Source: Limnanthes douglasii subsp. nivea (Eukaryota; Streptophyta; Magnoliopsida; Brassicales; Limnanthaceae). From it: a DNA stretch of 64,000 nucleotides. How positions within the stretch are numbered: position 1 is the stretch's first letter; every line of letters begins with the position of its first letter. Location of the stretch: positions 190,400,958 to 190,464,957 of the forward strand of contig JAUPFV010000005.1 in NCBI GenBank assembly GCA_036936605.1, read 5' to 3'. This document shows, piece by piece, positions 54,359 to 64,000 of the stretch. Under the pieces are notes generated by a model. It did no database searches and was not told the DNA's origin. It saw only the letters and a program-made list of their open reading frames with translations. The translations under genes were made by a program, and so were the position numbers.

Positions 54359-55647
54359 GCTAATTTTGAAATTCACTTTGCCATTTTGTAAAATAATCAT
54401 GCCATTCCTTTTGTTGAGTATGCGCAAATTGTATATAATCCATTCCTTGTGGCGGTACTCCAAAAGAACCACCAATAGCATTTGGATCGAAAGGCGCATG
54501 AGCGGATGGTGGTTCCACGCCTTGATACTGAGTAGGGGGATTTGGCGGTTTTGTAAGACCGTTCGTATTCTATATCTGATTCAACTCGGGCCTATGGTGG
54601 TTCAATGCCTCCAATTTAGACATCAACTCTCCATCCCAAGAGTATATTTCCTGCAAACGCAAAGAGTTTCTACCTATAGCACTAGTCGGCCTCACCTTCA
54701 TCGGAGTGTACATACTCACATCAGCTCCTTTCGAAACAAGCAAGTAACTCACTATCATCCCATAAGGTAGTTTAACCGTACCACACCTCGTAGCCATATT
54801 TCGAATCATCAAGCTAGGTAAACTAATTATTCCCTGATTTCGGACGATAAAAGTAGTAACAAATGTTTGAATATATGAAAGCTGCGAATCATTGTTACTA
54901 TGGGGAAGAAATATACTATTTACCAATTTCAAAGCTAATTTCCCATTAACATCCAAATTACTTCGCATAGCTCGAAATTTACCGCTAATTTTTGGAGCAT
55001 CCGCACCAGGACAAGTAAGAAGCTCTACTGCTTCTTCGTAAGACATAGGCCAATCAGCACCCCAGCCGAAAGGGCGATAACTAATGGAAGATAATTTATT
55101 GCCGGTATATATATCATGGGTTGGAACGAAAAAAAGATCTTCGAAATCAGTTTCAAAAAAACTATAGGGTTTACCATCAATCAAACAATTAATTCCTAAA
55201 CCTCTACCATTTGGATCATTCTCAATTAATTGTGCGGTGGCATAAAACTTGCGTACTAGTTCTAGATACCAATCACAATTGAATCTAGCTAGTGTCATCC
55301 AACCTAGGCCATTAGTAGGTTCAATAAGTTTGAATTTTTTTTGCATACCCTCTACTTGGATCAGTTCATCGTAATCCAAATACATACCCGACCAAATTTT
55401 GGTTACACCATGTCCTCCTTCCGGATTACAGATGCGAAGCTCCCCTTCGCCGCGATGTTCGATAGTCCCGCTCTCTGTTACCTCCATCTCTTCATACATC
55501 AAATCTTTGATTTATCTCATTCGTCTCGAGGATGATTCAACTCCTCCACCTTGACGGGCATGCTTTGATCTTCTCGAAGACATTTAGCGAAACCTGAAAT
55601 TTAAAATAGTGTTTGAAAATTATAAAAATAATTTAGAGAAGTGTAGT

Positions 55648-55779
55648 GTAGTGGAGAAGAGATAGATTTGTAGTAGAGAAGATATAGGTTTGTAGTGGGG
55701 AAGAGATAGATTTGTAGTGGATAAGAGATGAATTTGTAGTGGAGAAGAGAAATATTTGTAGTGGAGAAGAGATAGATTT
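55648..55779 (+). repeat. 22-bp tandem repeat, 6 copies, upstream of the second hAT gene
   Basis: Units of GTAGTGGAGAAGAGATAGAT plus TT start at 55648, 55670, 55692, 55714, 55736 and 55758. On the minus strand they lie about 60-190 bases before the start codon at 55588, so they may be leader or promoter repeats. Confidence 0.94.
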
Positions 55780-56007
55780 GAGGTTGTGTGAAAAATAGAA
55801 TAGGAAATGGGTAGTATTTTAAGAATTTTTTTTCCAATTAGCCGTTAGATGACGTCATCGTGCGGACCAACCGGCCAGTCGTGTGGATGGTCCGCACGTT
55901 CGAAAGGGTAACGGCTAGTTGAATTCAACTAGCCGTAGAGGTCTGGGCCATCCGGATGGCCCGAATTCGTTGTCCGGATGGTCCGGATTTGTTTTTTGTT
56001 TTTTTTG

Positions 56008-56035
56008 GGTCTCTCGTATAAATAGAGGAGACCCT
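56008..56035 (+). promoter_or_regulatory. TATA box of the hAT transposase inside an inverted repeat
   Basis: GGGTCTC at 56008-56014 and GAGACCC at 56029-56035 flank GTATAAATAGAG. The expected start of transcription is near 56055. The arrangement copies that of the inner Tat LTR (TATA in the loop of a perfect inverted repeat). Confidence 0.6.
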
Positions 56036-56232
56036 AACTCAATACTCACACCTCTCAAACAACTCTCTACTTCTCTCTAAATCTATCTACTTGTTTGGAA
56101 AATTCTAGAAAACTATAATTACTTATTTTACATATTCTACTTCTACTTTCGAAATTGTTTGATTTTTGTTTTTCCGCAAATTGTTTCTTAGTTGTTATTA
56201 GTCTAAATTTAGTTGTTCTTAGTTTTTATTAG

Positions 56233-56396
56233 TTGTTATTAGTCTAAATTTAGATTTTATTATTTGCAATATTAATTAGTTTGCATTAGTATTTTATTGC
56301 ATATTTAAAAAAAATTGTTATTAGTCTAAATTTAGATTTTATTATTTGCAATATTAATTAGTTTGCATTAGTATTTTATTGCATATTTTAAAAAAA
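56233..56396 (+). repeat. 82-bp tandem duplication in the hAT transposase leader
   Basis: TTGTTATTAGTCTAAATTTA starts at 56233 and again at 56315; the two 82-base copies are almost identical. They lie between the TATA box and the coding region and could be part of a leader intron, as Ac-like elements have introns here. Confidence 0.88.
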
Positions 56397-56427
56397 TTGT
56401 TATTAGTTTTAAAACCCACCCGCTAAT

Positions 56428-58174
56428 GTGGATCTCAATACCATAGATGAATTTTCTACAGGCTTCCCTCACTTTGATACACTCTCCTCCCACGAAAGTG
56501 GTGGTGGAAGTACTAGTGGTGGGTCGAGATGTCGTAAGAAAACATCTTGGATTTGGAAACACTATACTCCATCAGAAGATGGTTATTCTAGTATTTGTAA
56601 CGTGTGTAAAAAATGTTATCTTCACGTAAGTGGAAATAGAAATATGGGCACTAGCACTTTGGTAAAAAATTTATTGAAACATCAAGTATATGATCCTACA
56701 AAACCTAACCCAAATAATGTTTGCATGAACCCTCAAACAGGTCTTCCTTTTGAGTTTAACCACGATACGTATAGGGAAGAAACAATGATTTATGCAGTCG
56801 GTAGTTTACAACCATTTAGTTTTGAGGATTCTTGGAGATACGAAAATTGGATGCAAGCTAGGGTAAACCCACAGGCAAAACGCATTCCACGTAGCTCTTT
56901 GCGATCGCTAGCCTTTAAATATTATTTAAAAAGAAAAAAAGACATTATTCAAACTATGCTGACTTTGCCATGGAATGTTTCGATTACTAGTTACATAACT
57001 ACTTTTACTGATTTTGATATGATATGTGTTACCCTTCATTGGATGGATGCCGAATGGGTCCTCCAAAGGAGAATTATATGGTTTGAATCAATTGGGAAGC
57101 ATAACGCACAATTAATTAGGGAGAGTATGATTGAATGCATGAATGTTTATGGCATTAAAAACAAAATTATGTCTATTTCGTTGGATAATGCATCTTCTAA
57201 TGTTAATACTATAAAATTGCTTATACAAGATTGCAATCCCCTTTTTCCAAAATTGTTTCACACCAAATGTTTATGCCACGTACTTCAATTAATTGCGAAA
57301 GGCGGAATACGTAAGGTTATAGGTGATTGTATTACCCCTATAAAAATGGGATCCTATTTTGTTCGACCTCCGCTGCTAAAAAAAGAGCTTTTAAAACACT
57401 TGTTACTTCAAATGGGAAACAATATAAGAAACTTATATTAGATGTCGAAACTAGATGGAATTCTACTTACACAATTCTTGCACGTGCGCATGTTTTTAAA
57501 GAAGAGATTATGACGCTTTATAATACATCTTATCATGAAACACCAATTGACAACAAACATTGGAAATATTGTGCACACATGTTAAGATTTTTAAAACTTT
57601 TTAAAGATAACACTCTAACATTGTCTTCACAAAATCAACCTAATGCTCATTTGGCCCTTTTCACGATTACTAATCTTGCCATGCATATGAATGAATTTAG
57701 ATCAAATTTTATATGCATAGACATGGTGCCCGAAATGGAATATAAGTTCACAAAGTATTTACATCCACTCCCTGATAGTTATTCATTTTCTTGCCTTTTA
57801 GATCTTTTTGCACGAAAAGATAAATTTGAATGGCTAGTTAGATGGTTTTATAAATCTGTACAGTTTTCTACAACTAAACCACCGAAGGAACCAATTGACC
57901 CTGATGGTATATTACCGGTATATATGAATGTTTGTATAATATCTATGATAAGTATGCTGCAAGATATAGATCAAATACATCTACAAATGTAAGGAGTAGT
58001 AACAATAGGGGTAGAGGGAGATGTTCTAATAACTATGTTCAAATCGCAATGTTACGAAGCAATGAATTTACGGAAACCCCTCAATCTGATAATGAGTTGT
58101 CTAGATATTTAAGCACTAGGTTTGATTTTACGAATTTTCCAAACAAAGGTATTGAAGATATCATAAGATGGTGA
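56428..58174 (+). pseudogene. hAT transposase (Ac-like, BED finger), inactivated
   Basis: Open from 56428 without an in-frame ATG at the start (first in-frame Met about 56644), so the start may lie in an upstream exon. BED zinc finger: WKHYT then CNVCKKC and H..LLKHQ (about 56560-56695). Transposase body: WMQARVNPQ, LTLPWNVSITSYITTFTDFD cut at about 56961, IMSISLDNASSN (catalytic region, about 57165-57200), FHTKCLCHVLQLIAKGG (about 57258-57305) and LDVETRWNSTY (about 57438-57470). Frameshifts near 57335 and 57935. The hAT dimerization region begins (ELSRYLSTRFDF, about 58098) but ends at a TGA after IIRW at 58172, so its second half is missing. It cuts and pastes element DNA when intact; dead here. 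Confidence 0.88.
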
Positions 58175-58429
58175 CGTACCAACACTACTAATATTAGATC
58201 TAAAAACATAATAATAATATTCAAAATGTGATAATAACATAAGTAATATTTAAAATTTTGGACTAAATAATAATTACAACACTTAGAATATTAATAACCA
58301 AAATAAATTAATACTAACCAAAATGTAATAATAATTTTATAATAAGATGCAATATCTCAATATTTTTAAATATAACTTAACATATGATTTTGGTTATAAA
58401 ATAATTAAAACATTTATAATATTTATAAA

Positions 58430-58600
58430 TAAACCGCGGTTTTTTTACAAATAAACCGTGGTTTTGCAGTCCTGGCGGTTTGCAGTCCTAATGGTTTGCG
58501 GTCCTGCCGGTTTGCGGTCCAGCCGGTTTACTCCTTATGCGGTCATGCCGGTTTGCAGTCCTAATGGGCCAGTTTCACAGTTAAACCCCCAGTTCATAAA
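58430..58600 (+). repeat. subterminal GGTTTGC repeats of the hAT element
   Basis: GGTTTGC with following GGTCC or AGTCC occurs about five times (near 58480-58560), next to GAACCGCGGTT-like sequence by the right end. Such repeats are usual transposase-binding sites in hAT elements. Confidence 0.7.
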
Positions 58601-58656
58601 CAGATTTTCAGCTTTGAACCGCGGTTCCTGAACTATTTGCCACCTCTAGCTGGAAG

Positions 58657-60653
58657 CAATAATGAAGTTTGCTTGTTGTTTGTTTAGTTTATTTTATTGT
58701 AGTCAAATCTTATATTTCTTTTCTTTCCTCTATATTTCTAGAGGAGATGCATAAGGAATGTGTAAAAAGGAAAACTACGAGTGACACGCATCTGGTGGAG
58801 ATCTCAAGTTCTCTATTTCCTCTTCACGGAATTTGGTAGGGTATTTCATACAATCATTATAATCATTCTCATAGAGAGAACAAATTGGACCACTAAGATA
58901 TTGTTTCAATATCTTTTTGTATTATTTTTAAAAACTTCTTTAAAACAATAAACTCTATTTGTAGGTTGAGAGAGTTGCTGATAGGGTGAAGATTTCTCGA
59001 AATGACGAGAAAGGCTTAAACTCGGACTTGATAGTTGTTGATATGGTGAAGTTCATAAAATTTTTGAATCATATTTTTTATTTTTGAATTATATTTTTTT
59101 ATTATCGTTTAAATATATTATATTTTGAATTTTTGAATCATGAAATAGAGTTGTATAGCTATACATTTTTTTAAATTCTCATTAAGTTTAACAACGGGCT
59201 TGCAACATTGTTTGTGACATTAGAATCAGTTATTCTGCAACTAGATGGAAACAACGGAGATACCAACAAATTTTCATTTGGATGAAATGGTGCAATGAAC
59301 TTATAATAGAAGTTGCAACGCCGTGATCCGATATCATTCGGGTAAAAATTTGCAACTGTTTCCGGTTGCTAGTCGGTTGCAAAAGTCTTTCAGTGACAAC
59401 TAAGTTTGGTTAGTGATCATATATAACACAACTGGCACCTTCGGTCCCAAACCCGTTTCAAAAAGTTTTTTACAACGTTGTTGTGACAATTTTTCGTCAT
59501 TTTATGATCGTTGTAAAAGCAACTTTATCGACAAGTTTTTTGTTTCTAGAAAACAACTTTGTATTGCAAGGATTTTGAAATATCTATTAGTTAATCATAG
59601 GTAATAGATAATCATGCATTGTGTTTGACTTGGTTTACCCTTAAAACGGGATATTATTTTTATTAATTTTTTTTTTGTTTTTTTAGTGAATGATATTTTT
59701 TAGTTTAACACTAGTATGAGTCTTTACACTCATGAAGCTTTTGATAGTGGAAGCAGTACCCTGCGAACGTTCAATTGAGAGTAGTCGTGGCAAATAGGTC
59801 GACCCATTGGATCCATGACCCATTTAACAATTTTAACCGTGTACGTGGCTTTGCGTGTGCGTGTGACCCATCTAAAAGTTTTAAGTGTGAGCGTGTCTCA
59901 CGTGTTATGTGTGAAACTGCTTATGCATGTGTACACGTCAGCGTGGCTAACATGTTGCATGTCAGGCAAGTTGGGTGAACTGTGTGTGCGTGTTATGTGT
60001 GAAAACACATGCAGGAGACCCACGAGAGGACCCATTTAAGTTACTGTTTGTCAAGAGTTTTTATACGATTATTTAAAAATAATTTGCATTCACCTATTAA
60101 ATCGAATTTAAATAATTGAGATATGTATAATATAAATGAAATATTTATGATATTTATTTGATATTTTTTATTATGTTTAAATATTATAGATAGTTTATTT
60201 AATATTCTAAAAAAATTATTTATCATATCTAAAAATTAGACATCTGATTGTAATTTGATTTTTAAATACTATATACTTATTATATTTATCTTTCAATCGA
60301 TAAATACTATATATATATATAAATAAATTATACCTATATATAGTTTTTTTTATTATAAAAAACGAACAAAACAATGTCGAAGAAACATGTATCCAGAGTC
60401 GACCTATCGAAACGATAGAGAGTTATTAAAAATATTAAATTTAAATATTAAATAATATATATAAATAATTAACCTTGTATTATAAATAGGAAATAATATA
60501 TAATTATAAATAAAAAATACCGATAGCTTATTTATATATATATATATATATTATAAGTTAAATTTCAATTATATACATATATATATATAAGTTTATATAT
60601 ATAAATAAAACTTATATATATTACTAAAACAAAAGTTAATTACATTTTATACA
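58657..60653. other. AT-rich spacer with TTGCAAC cluster and GTGTGCGTG-rich stretch, no gene
   Basis: 58730-59045 has two short coding-like frames (EEMHKECVKRK; VERVADRVKISRNDEKG) without a recognisable family. 59190-59400 has at least six TTGCAAC or GTTGCAA motifs, like 23160-23480. 59780-60030 is rich in GTGTG and CGTG and begins GTCGTGGCAAATAGG, recalling hAT ends, but no matching right end was found. 60240-60640 is mostly TA repeats. Confidence 0.45.
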
Positions 60654-61132
60654 TGGTGAGTTTAGTTCTTTGAATTGCTTTAGTAATTGAGAGAAGTAAA
60701 ACTTTAGATAGAGAAATAGATTCTAGAAAGAGAAATAGATTCTAGAAAGAGAAATAGACTCTAGAGAGAAAGTCAAAGTATAAAAGTGTTCTAATTCAAA
60801 AGTTCAAGCTCTTTATTAGTTCAGCTCTTGCCTTTATATAGAGGTGTAAAGACTTAATTTACAGGTGAAAACAGTGATAACTTCGAATTAACTAATTAGT
60901 TCAGCTCTTTATTAGTTCAGCTCAGTAAATGAATGAGAACTAATTAACTTCGAATATAGGCAGAAGCAATGATAACTTCCTCCTCCAAAATCCAAAGAAA
61001 AATCAATCAGTCTGTTACATCACTATTTGCTCCAGATGCCTCGAAATATGCCCACATATAATCATCCTCTCATATTTATGTTCGAAACAAAACTAATAAT
61101 CTTAAGTAACAAGCCTATTTCTCAATAAATCA
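60654..61132 (-). repeat. 3' LTR of the third Tat element
   Basis: 479 bp by TG...CA ends (TGGTGAGTTT on the left, AATAAATCA on the right). Minus-strand TATA CACCTCTATATAAAGG near 60831-60846. Downstream of it a 20-base unit AGATTCTAGAAAGAGAAAT-like is repeated three times (about 60705-60770). Partner not in window, so ends are inferred. Confidence 0.65.
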
Positions 61133-61142
61133 TGACCCCCTA
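61133..61142 (-). promoter_or_regulatory. polypurine tract of the third Tat element
   Basis: Minus strand TAGGGGGTCA directly before TGATTTATTGAG; a decayed form of the TAGGGGGGCTAC tract of the outer element. Confidence 0.7.
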
Positions 61143-61259
61143 GGTTCTAGGTCTGCACCTAAACTTGTAGCATAACAGGTGTCGAACCCTTATCCACGCA
61201 ACCGTTTCAAATTCTTCTCAATCAACATAAACCTTTTCCGCTTCTCAACACTTTTTTGT

Positions 61260-61275
61260 CCTTTTATAAATTCCT
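61260..61275 (+). promoter_or_regulatory. TATA-like box of the third antisense gene
   Basis: CTTTTATAAATTCCTC, about 160 bases before the ATG at 61429, comparable in position to the antisense promoters of the other two copies (125 to 180 bases). Followed by a GAGAGAGAAAGC stretch as in the inner copy. Confidence 0.5.
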
Positions 61276-61428
61276 CTATAACTCATTCTTTGATCCATAA
61301 ACAAAATTCCCTGAGAGAGAAAGCATAGAAGACCTATAAAATCCTTTTCTACCTTCATTGGTTTCTTCAAACTTGCTGGCTACCTTCACCAGAAAATTCA
61401 TATTTTCCGATCAACCTTCAACCAGTTT

Positions 61429-64000
61429 ATGAGAAAGCACCGAAAATCCAGAAGATCCAAGGCCATAATTCGCAAAAAACCTAAATCTCCAAAACCAGAC
61501 AGCAACGTCTTCAGAGCTTACGATTATTTCTACATCAGCAAAAGAGAAGAAGAATATAGAGCTGCTGGGCCCCTTGAAAAATTAAAAAAGATCATCTATT
61601 ACGGAAATTTTGATCCTTCTAAAGTTCATGCTTTTTCACCTTCACATATTACAGTAGAGAGTCAGTCTTCAAAAACTCGAGTGCCAAAATCTACTCGAAT
61701 CTCACTTTTTTTTTTCCAATCATCACCTCAAATTAGTTGTGAAATAAACATATCTTCTTCAAAGCAGTCTGACGTAACCCCTTCCTCACACAACCTTTCA
61801 AAAACGTATCCCTCACGAGGTCCTAGAAAAAATAGCTTCATAGCTATAGGATACGATGCTGATGTTACAGCGAATCCATCTAACAATTCTCGTCTGTGAG
61901 GGAGATTGTTGAGAAAATTACGTCATCTCAACAAAATCTCTCGAATAACCCTCCACAACTAAGAGATGAAATATCAGAAAAAGTTGAATCTGATGCTACT
62001 CAGTCAAATAATGAGGCTGATACATAGGAAGAAGCTTCAAAAGAATCAGAGAATGCTGCTCAAGGAAATATTTGTAAATCAAGAGTAAAGAAAGCTCTTA
62101 TTACCATATCTGAGGAGGAAAGGGCTCTAATTGGCGAGAACTTGAGGTCTCTTGATGCAAATTATGTTGTAGCTTTAAAATCGTTTTTTACATATACTAC
62201 GAAGAGAGCCAAGCAACTGATTTGAAGAAGCAATAAGGAATAGGAGACAACATCATACTTCATCTTCCCAAAAAAAGGAGAAACAGCCCTTGACTAGCAA
62301 AAAAGACGAGCTAGTACTCTATTCAGAATTTATAAACTGAGGTCTTCGATTCCCACTAGACCCCATGATAATTGGTCACTTCGAACTGTTGGATTTGTGT
62401 CCACCCAAGTGATACCAAATCAATGGTTCAGACTTATTTTTGTAATCATGGCCTCCCGCTTGTCCAAAATCTCGATCAACATCAAAGACTTTATATCTTT
62501 AACCAAATTATCCAAGAAATCAGTGCTTTCGTTTTACTATCTTACATTGGATGATGACCTCAAAATTATCGACGATCTTCTAGAAGCAAAAAAAAATTGG
62601 AAGCAAAAATTTATCTTTATTTCAGGCGCATGGGAAAATGGCAAATAAATATTCGAAGCCAATCCCTCAAGATTGAACCTCGTGTGGATGAGTGGTCATA
62701 AATCTCTTAATATTATTCTTTTAAATTAAATTTTCAACTGTTGTTATCCTTATTCATTATCAATTTATATTATAAATAGAAATTTCGAGGCGTTACACCA
62801 TTCGCCGAGAAAAAGCTAAAGAACCCTTAATTAAGCTTGCTGCTTGGGCTGAAAAAGAATGGAATAACGCCTTCCACACAACTTTTGCACCCATCAATTT
62901 CCTCGACAGTCACTCATTTTCGATGACACCTATAGCCTTTCCTCCTGAAAATTTGATAGAGCAACCCAATCCTCGATAAGCTGTCAAAAGATTGGTCCAC
63001 CCCGACTGCAAAGTGTACTTACGCATTTCTAATAGATTAGACAGCCGCCTTCCTCAAAAGAAGAAGACAAAAAAGAATAAAAATGCAGATAGTCCATCTG
63101 GTGTTAGCCCTTCAACATATCCAATGCTGAAAAGTTCGAAACAAAAAATAAAAGAAATTATACTTCCCACAATCGAAGAAGGAATAGAATCAGGTCCTTC
63201 TCCAAAAAAGAAAAAAACTACTGCACCTTCGAAAAATAAGAGTACTACTAGAGCGAGCCCCCAAAAGAAAAATAAAATAAAGTAAGTGAGGCTATCAAAT
63301 AAATACTGTCCGATGATAATGAAGTTGTTGCTGCCAATAATCAGTAAAATAATAAAAAAGACAATGAAAATAATGTTGAGGATGTCACCATTCAAGAAAA
63401 GGAAACTGTCACCACAAAAGATAATCAAGGTGATGATCACTTCGACCCTGACAGCTTTATCAACTTCGATGAATCACAAGAGCTTGCTGGAGAAGAAGAT
63501 CCTTTTATTCAAGAGATCCAAACTCATCTACATAACTTTAGTAGAAGATCTCCTCATGCTTCCTCCAAAGCCATATCTCCTGAAGTTACTGTTCCTTCAA
63601 TTTCTCTGGATCTTATTCCTCAACCTATTCCAGTAGTCTTTCCTACCGAGATACCTTCCGAAGAAGTCATAGCTGCTTTTCAACCTTTTTCGGATCTTAA
63701 CGCTACAAAAAAAAAGACTTACTCAAGAGTTCGAGGCCTCTTAAAATCACTTGAAATGTATGGTTAAGGATATGGTTCATTATAAAGGTGCCGCTGAAGA
63801 TGAGAAAAAGATGAAAGAAATATTTGGTGACCATATAAAACATTAATTTCATAAATTTCAGATGGCGAGGTCTGAATGTATCTGAGGACTTCTTCATGAA
63901 CTGCATCATATTGATAAGGAATAACTCAACTCCTCGCACAAAAATGAAATTGATGAACTTAATGCCAAACATTGTGAAGAGTTAGTTGTTGAAAATAAAA
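61429..64000 (+). pseudogene. third antisense gene (Transposase_28-like), decayed
   Basis: The ATG at 61429 opens a basic N-terminus, then FRAYDYFYIS and EYRAAG, matching the outer copy. Open to 61899, with PRKNSFIAIG near 61825. The conserved core is broken over several frames (FPLDPMIIGHFELLDLCPP near 62350, DDDLKIIDDLLEA near 62549, FISGAWENGK near 62617). An intron seems to lie between about 62697 and 62789; the acceptor CGAG|GCG is kept, while the donor GT appears mutated to AT. Exon 2 from 62790 has RREKAKEPLIKLAAWAEKEW, VHPDCKVYLRISNRLDSRLP, a KKKK-rich stretch and the start of the coiled coil, running off the window edge. At least seven stops. Confidence 0.85.

Larger units (their letters stand above)
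54205..55588 (-). pseudogene. second gene of the hAT element (putative plant transposon protein family-like)
   Basis: Likely start ATG at about 55588 (MSSRRSKHARQGGG), a TAA near 55514, then a long open stretch 55502-54570 (310 aa). Landmarks: GLGWMTLARFNCDWYLELVRKFY cut here at about 55320-55250, DLFFVPTHDIYTG, LALKLVNSIFLPHSNN, SLPSLMIRNMA and KLPYGMIVSYLLVSKG. These resemble the plant family named putative plant transposon protein (also recalling Athila ORF1 proteins). After a TAG (54572-54570) the frame stays open to 54360 (PPQGMDYIQFAHTQQ), and beyond a poly-C run the C-terminus continues as QYEQWHGQ-type repeats to about 54205. Function unknown. Confidence 0.7.
54161..58648 (+). mobile_element. 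hAT DNA transposon with two divergent genes
   Basis: 4,488 bp. Flanked by a perfect 8-bp duplication GCTGGAAG (54153-54160 and 58649-58656), the hAT standard. Ends are imperfect inverted copies: TAGGGTGTAAAACGG on the left and the complement of TAGAGGTGGCAAATAG on the right, with GAACCGCG inside both. A hAT transposase gene (plus strand, 56428-58174) and a second gene (minus strand, about 55588-54205) diverge from a shared upstream region. Subterminal GGTTTGC repeats lie at 58470-58560. Both genes are damaged. Confidence 0.88.
60654..64000 (-). mobile_element. third Tat-clade element, 3' end only, continues past the window
   Basis: Minus-strand element seen from its 3' end: LTR 60654-61132, polypurine tract 61133-61142, antisense gene on the plus strand from 61429 to the window edge. 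Layout equals the outer and inner Tat elements, and the antisense protein is closer to the outer copy. Its pol and gag should lie to the right. The target duplication cannot be checked. Confidence 0.8.

Noticed and set aside
54177..54770. Plus-strand open frame of 197 aa, Leu- and Pro-rich
   Set aside because: It is the complement of the second hAT gene's C-terminal coding and the poly-C run; the minus strand has the family motifs.
59778..60045. Possible hAT MITE starting GTCGTGGCAAATAGG
   Set aside because: No matching inverted end or 8-bp duplication could be found on the right side.
60300..60640. Possible matrix-attachment or origin-like AT-rich region
   Set aside because: Simple TA repeats only; nothing specific supports a function.

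Overview
The window is plant nuclear DNA, most likely from a dicot. It is almost entirely transposable elements nested inside one another. Only one host gene is recognised: a secreted signalling peptide of the PIP/PIPL type (minus strand, 24289-24498). The assembly has one gap (20429-20529). No organism name can be read from the sequence.

Region 1 (1-18323): two Tat-clade Ty3/gypsy retrotransposons, one inside the other. The outer one (plus strand, entering from the left) has a dead pol, a 34-bp tandem repeat, a long gene on the opposite strand, a polypurine tract and a 3' LTR. The inner one (minus strand, 6358-17128) sits inside that opposite-strand gene with a perfect 5-bp target duplication. 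Its two 330-bp LTRs differ at one base, and all of its genes are open. In both elements gag and pol are in one frame, separated by a TAG stop. The inner stop is followed by CAA TTA, the classic plant leaky-stop context, and the outer by CAG TTT. Both elements carry a spliced antisense gene of the putative gypsy-type transposase family (Transposase_28-like). Its own TATA box includes the same 11-mer in both copies. A third, decayed copy of this gene lies at 61429-64000 behind another Tat LTR.

Region 2 (18324-24550): a Mutator-like MITE with a 10-bp target duplication, a copia gag relic, the gap, a decayed minus-strand gypsy gag-protease-RT relic with a 376-bp insertion, a TTGCAAC-rich stretch, and the peptide gene.

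Region 3 (24550-46600): an old plus-strand Tat element (about 26365-46330), split first by an Athila-type element (minus strand, 27601-38618, 2.15-kb LTRs) and then by a copia element (plus strand, 39826-45354). The copia element itself holds a solo LTR (42434-42864), giving three levels of nesting.

Region 4 (46601-60653): a nearly full-length but inactivated L1-type LINE with an 18-bp imperfect target duplication, then a 4.5-kb hAT transposon (54161-58648, 8-bp target duplication). The hAT carries two divergent genes: a BED/hAT transposase and a second gene resembling the putative plant transposon protein family. The flanks are AT-rich and without recognisable genes.

Region 5 (60654-64000): the 3' LTR and antisense gene of the third Tat element, which runs off the right edge on the minus strand.
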